Below, in pieces: positions 61,587 to 64,000 of a stretch of 64,000 nucleotides of DNA. The notes under the pieces are model-generated. The model made no database searches, was not told where the DNA came from, and saw nothing but the letters and a program-made list of their open reading frames with translations. A program made the position numbers and the translations under genes. Source of the stretch: Lachnospiraceae bacterium (lineage in GTDB: Bacteria > Bacillota > Clostridia > Lachnospirales > Lachnospiraceae); assembly GCA_029063085.1 (NCBI GenBank), contig JAIDOW010000071.1, forward strand, positions 1-64,000, written 5' to 3'. Positions within the stretch are counted from its first letter, which is position 1, and every line of letters starts with the position of its first letter.

Positions 61587-62210
61587 TTATACTCTTTCCC
61601 ATCCTTCATCTGGTATTAACGGTTTAAAATATCCTTTAATACAGTTAGGGTTTCTAATACATATTTGGACATGCGTCTTTTCCATTATGCCAGATTTATC
61701 ATATACAGGCTTTCCCTCAATAAATATACCTCTTACACTATCATAACTTCTTTTACTATTCTCTTTGTTATATTGATGTAGCCGTTCAATTACAGCACAA
61801 TCTAATTCCCTCAGCAGCAAATCATTGCTTCCTCGTACATCTCGATTAATCGGCATATCTTTTTCAAGCACGGAAAGTTCAAATGACAATATATCATAGC
61901 CTGTTTTTAAAATCTGGGAACTTCCATAATCTGTCAAATCCAAGCAATGTCCTAAACTAATAACTGCTCCTATCACCGCCGGTCGTTTCGATTCCTCGTT
62001 CGGATGTTCTCTATTGTATCTTTTGCAATATGATACAGCCCATTCTTCAGCTCTGGCTAAGCTGTTTTCCCAAAAATAAATCCCATTTCCCAACCAATCA
62101 TATGAATTATTACTCGGTAATAACTGCTCATGATGATATAAAACTTTTTTGAAAGTTATTTCATCACAGCCATGAAATGCCAGCGTCAGATTTGGTAAAT
62201 TACTATACAT
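61587..62210 (-). CDS. Candidate ADP-ribosyltransferase-like toxin
   Basis: This 207-residue protein has FHGCDE (H13) near the N-terminus, then DWLGNGIYFWENS (Y45) and ARAEEWA, the spacing of the histidine and tyrosine motifs of PARP-type and DUF3990-type ADP-ribosyltransferases. A third, acidic motif is not certain. The ATG at 62210 follows the antitoxin stop by four bases, with AAGGGG inside the antitoxin end as ribosome site. The pair looks like a toxin-antitoxin unit, with NAD-dependent modification as the toxic activity. This is inference from motifs; no exact family is recalled. Confidence 0.78.
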   Translation of the reverse strand: MYSNLPNLTLAFHGCDEITFKKVLYHHEQLLPSNNSYDWLGNGIYFWENSLARAEEWAVSYCKRYNREHPNEESKRPAVIGAVISLGHCLDLTDYGSSQILKTGYDILSFELSVLEKDMPINRDVRGSNDLLLRELDCAVIERLHQYNKENSKRSYDSVRGIFIEGKPVYDKSGIMEKTHVQICIRNPNCIKGYFKPLIPDEGWERV

Positions 62211-62214
62211 AATT

Positions 62215-62421
62215 CTACCCCTTGTTTTGTGAACTGATTCTGCTAAATCTATAACGCTCCGAAAACTCCCCATCATCCTGAATAATTTGGGATTTTATCA
62301 AATTCTCATGAGATAGTTTTTTAGCATCTTTATCTGACATTTTTTTTAGAGAATTTAGATATTCCTGCATTTCCTTAACATAGGTTACTTTTTCACGCTC
62401 TATCAATTCAATAGATGACAT
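62215..62421 (-). CDS. Candidate antitoxin, small helical protein
   Basis: This 68-residue protein is rich in K, E and S, and mostly helical at the N-terminus (IELIEREKVTYVKEMQEYLN), with a C-terminal tail (FSERYRFSRISSQ) that could occlude a partner active site. The start is the ATG at 62421, eight bases after AAGGAGG. It has no clear DNA-binding fold. The order small gene first, larger gene second, with a four-base gap is typical of toxin-antitoxin operons. Confidence 0.72.
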   Translation of the reverse strand: MSSIELIEREKVTYVKEMQEYLNSLKKMSDKDAKKLSHENLIKSQIIQDDGEFSERYRFSRISSQNKG

Positions 62422-62590
62422 GATATTCACCTCCTTATCTTTTGTCAAACCGTCTTCTATTATTTTATCTCTCACAATATAATACATCTCCTTTATAGAT
62501 GAACTTATATTATGAATATTAAAAAAAATGTAGAAACTTAACGTATTGTGACTACATTATAGAACATATTCCAAGAAAAAACAACAAAAT

Positions 62591-63035
62591 TCACTTTTTT
62601 AAATTTTGTATATACCTATTGGCATTGGCTTCTATTTTCGTTCCATTCAAAAAGTAATTTTGCAGTTTTATGTATTTTTTCTCAAGGAAAAGTTTGATAA
62701 CTTCGTAGAAAATATCCTCTATGATATCCATCATGTCCAGACGAAAACGGTTGATGGTTCTAAAATCTGGTTTGTTGCCTCCGGCAATCCACATGAAATT
62801 TATACTTTTCGTAGCACTTTTGCAATCTGGCGGGAAGAGTATGTTTTCTGGGAGAATAAATAAATCATGACCTTCAGCATCATCCTTGGATGATACGCAA
62901 GGCAGCCGCCCCCTTTATATCTGTCGTAGAGTAGTTCCAACTCCAGATTGTCCACAACTGTATTTACGCCCCCGCACCAGATGGTTTTTTAGGAGCGAAA
63001 TCTTTAAATTACAGTGGTGATTGTAACTGATCCAT
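62591..63035 (-). pseudogene. IS1182-type transposase remnant (N-terminal part)
   Basis: Pieces of an IS1182/DUF772-type transposase are readable in different frames. From 63035 an ATG opens MDQLQSPL then stops. A middle part reads LELLYDRYKGGGCLAYHPRM and YSSRQIAKVLRK before a frame break. A last part (62591-62794) reads IAGGNKPDFRTINRFR and NGTKIEANANRY and then ends. The catalytic C-terminal two thirds are missing. The element is dead and was probably truncated by deletion. Confidence 0.82.
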
Positions 63036-63225
63036 AGTATAACCTTTAAATGCAGGAATACCTTATTATATCATATGTCACCAGTTTTCAAAGAAAATTG
63101 ATGACTTGCTTGCGCATCAGCGCAATTCATCATATCACATAGTGAGGTAGAAATGGGGAACGGCATGGTAACCGCTCTCTATTTTTTTGCAGAAAGAAAG
63201 AGGGTAATCCCTCAAGCCACTTCAT

Positions 63226-63243
63226 GACTTTTGGGACACCCTC
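63226..63243 (-). repeat. Likely terminal inverted repeat of the IS remnant
   Basis: On the minus strand GAGGGTGTCCCAAAAGTC lies about 190 bases before the transposase start. It resembles ends I associate with this IS group. No matching end is visible on the other side, consistent with one-sided loss. Confidence 0.45.
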
Positions 63244-63330
63244 ATAATACCATTTAGATTTCCTATATATATCCTATTTTCAATTATACAATCATCAAAA
63301 TAATTCTATAACCGTAACATATAACAGATT

Positions 63331-63873
63331 TTAATAATTCTCTGCCCTAAGTTTGAAGTAGCTCTGTGGATGTGCACAAACCGGACACTCTTCCGGTGCC
63401 TGAGGTCCTACATGAATATGACCGCAGTTCGCACACTCCCAGATCATATCTCCATCTCTTGAAAATACAAGACCTCCTTCTACATTTTCCAACAGTTTCT
63501 TATATCTCTCCTCATGTGCCTTTTCAATCTCTCCAACCATCTCAAAAGACTTTGCAATATCCTCAAAACCTTCTTCTCTTGCTGTTGCGGCAAATTCCTT
63601 ATACATATCCGTCCATTCATAATTCTCACCTGCTGCCGCATCCTTCAGATTGGTAACGGTATCTGGAACTGCCCCTCCATTTAAGAGCTTAAACCACATT
63701 TTGGCATGCTCTTTCTCGTTATTAGCTGTCTCTAAAAAAATATCAGCAATCTGATTATAACCATCTTTTTTTGCTTTGCTTGCATAGTAAGTATACTTAT
63801 TGCGTGCCTGGGACTCTCCTGCGAATGCTGCCTGTAAATTAGCCTCTGTCTTTGTTCCTTTTAAGTCTGCCAT
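63331..63873 (-). CDS. Rubrerythrin
   Basis: This 180-residue cytoplasmic peroxidase has an N-terminal four-helix diiron domain (about 1-135; glutamate ligands in [21 protein letters not shown] and [11 protein letters not shown]) and a C-terminal rubredoxin-type iron site (CANCGH and CPVCAHP). It reduces hydrogen peroxide and protects anaerobes from oxygen. The start is the ATG at 63873 after AGGAGG. A palindrome at 63963-63978 in its leader may be a PerR-type site. Confidence 0.96.
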   Translation of the reverse strand: MADLKGTKTEANLQAAFAGESQARNKYTYYASKAKKDGYNQIADIFLETANNEKEHAKMWFKLLNGGAVPDTVTNLKDAAAGENYEWTDMYKEFAATAREEGFEDIAKSFEMVGEIEKAHEERYKKLLENVEGGLVFSRDGDMIWECANCGHIHVGPQAPEECPVCAHPQSYFKLRAENY

Positions 63874-63962
63874 GTTTTCATCCTCCTGATCTTCTTTTCC
63901 TAATAATAAACTCCTGTTTATATTACCCGGCTGTTCATACAGCCATATCATAAATAGGAATC

Positions 63963-63978
63963 ATTACTATTTAGTAAT
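63963..63978. promoter_or_regulatory. Palindrome before rubrerythrin, possible PerR-type box
   Basis: ATTACTATTTAGTAAT has perfect 7-base arms around two bases, about 90 bases before the start codon. PerR boxes are AT-rich dyads with 7-base arms but a one-base spacer, so the match is only partial. Confidence 0.4.
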
Positions 63979-64000
63979 TCTATCAGATAAGTTCACATAT

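Noticed and set aside
63963..63978. Firm PerR operator before rubrerythrin
   Set aside because: The palindrome has a two-base centre where the PerR box has one, so it is kept only as a possible site.

Overview
The window reads as a chromosomal segment of a low-GC, Gram-positive gut Clostridium relative, most likely Lachnospiraceae. Supporting signs are the AT-rich DNA, strong AGGAGG ribosome sites, BglG/LicT-type antitermination, Bce-type peptide-antibiotic modules, GHKL/LytTR two-component genes, rubrerythrin and possible Spo0A boxes. I support 53 protein genes, one broken transposase, one structured RNA and a set of regulatory sites. No tRNA, rRNA, prophage or CRISPR array was seen.

Layout. 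(1) 1-3.8 kb: a rod-like structured RNA, an Rrf2 regulator with three conserved cysteines, cysteine synthase, a LysR regulator and an SGNH esterase; a similar operator-like sequence lies before rrf2, cysK and the esterase. (2) 3.8-6.3 kb: a HAD phosphatase, a VOC protein and an AraC regulator. (3) 6.4-16.1 kb: two beta-glucoside PTS plus phospho-beta-glucosidase sets. One is served by an RpiR regulator with a candidate palindromic operator. The other is served by a BglG antiterminator with two RAT/terminator switches, one before bglG and one between bglG and the PTS gene. (4) 16.3-32.5 kb: pyrophosphatase, then a large exporter cluster (two ATPases, a 940-residue FtsX-type permease, a doubled lipoprotein adaptor, a second lipoprotein adaptor and three paralogous lipoproteins), with a divergent response regulator, kinase and membrane-anchored third gene. 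(5) 32.5-43.2 kb: a signalling stretch holding a small helical protein behind Spo0A-like boxes, an unknown protein, a receiver-like/class III cyclase protein, a TIR/zinc-ribbon/HTH protein, a GAF-GGDEF cyclase, a sugar isomerase-like protein, a multi-PAS hybrid kinase and a C39-like peptidase.

(6) 43.4-46.4 kb: a TetR-controlled group (DUF1330-like, metallo-beta-lactamase-fold hydrolase, HSL-type esterase) with two near-identical palindromic operators. (7) 46.5-52.6 kb: LytTR regulator, GHKL kinase, MacB-like ATPase and permease, then a TVP38-type membrane protein. (8) 52.9-56.7 kb: a MATE transporter, then a DUF1538 membrane protein with a PII-like partner. (9) 56.8-61.5 kb: a BceRS-BceAB-type peptide-antibiotic module with an 11-bp inverted repeat before bceA. 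(10) 61.6-64 kb: a candidate toxin-antitoxin pair whose larger protein has an ADP-ribosyltransferase-like signature, an IS1182-type remnant and rubrerythrin.

The most unusual signal is a 15-base sequence, GCAAAATTGGTTACA, identical in five places and always 18-20 bases before the start codon of an unrelated gene, usually with a small hairpin on its 5' side. A second diverged interspersed repeat of about 60-75 bp occurs three times, once next to a copy of the first. These look like members of an undescribed short repeat family that supplies 5' leaders.
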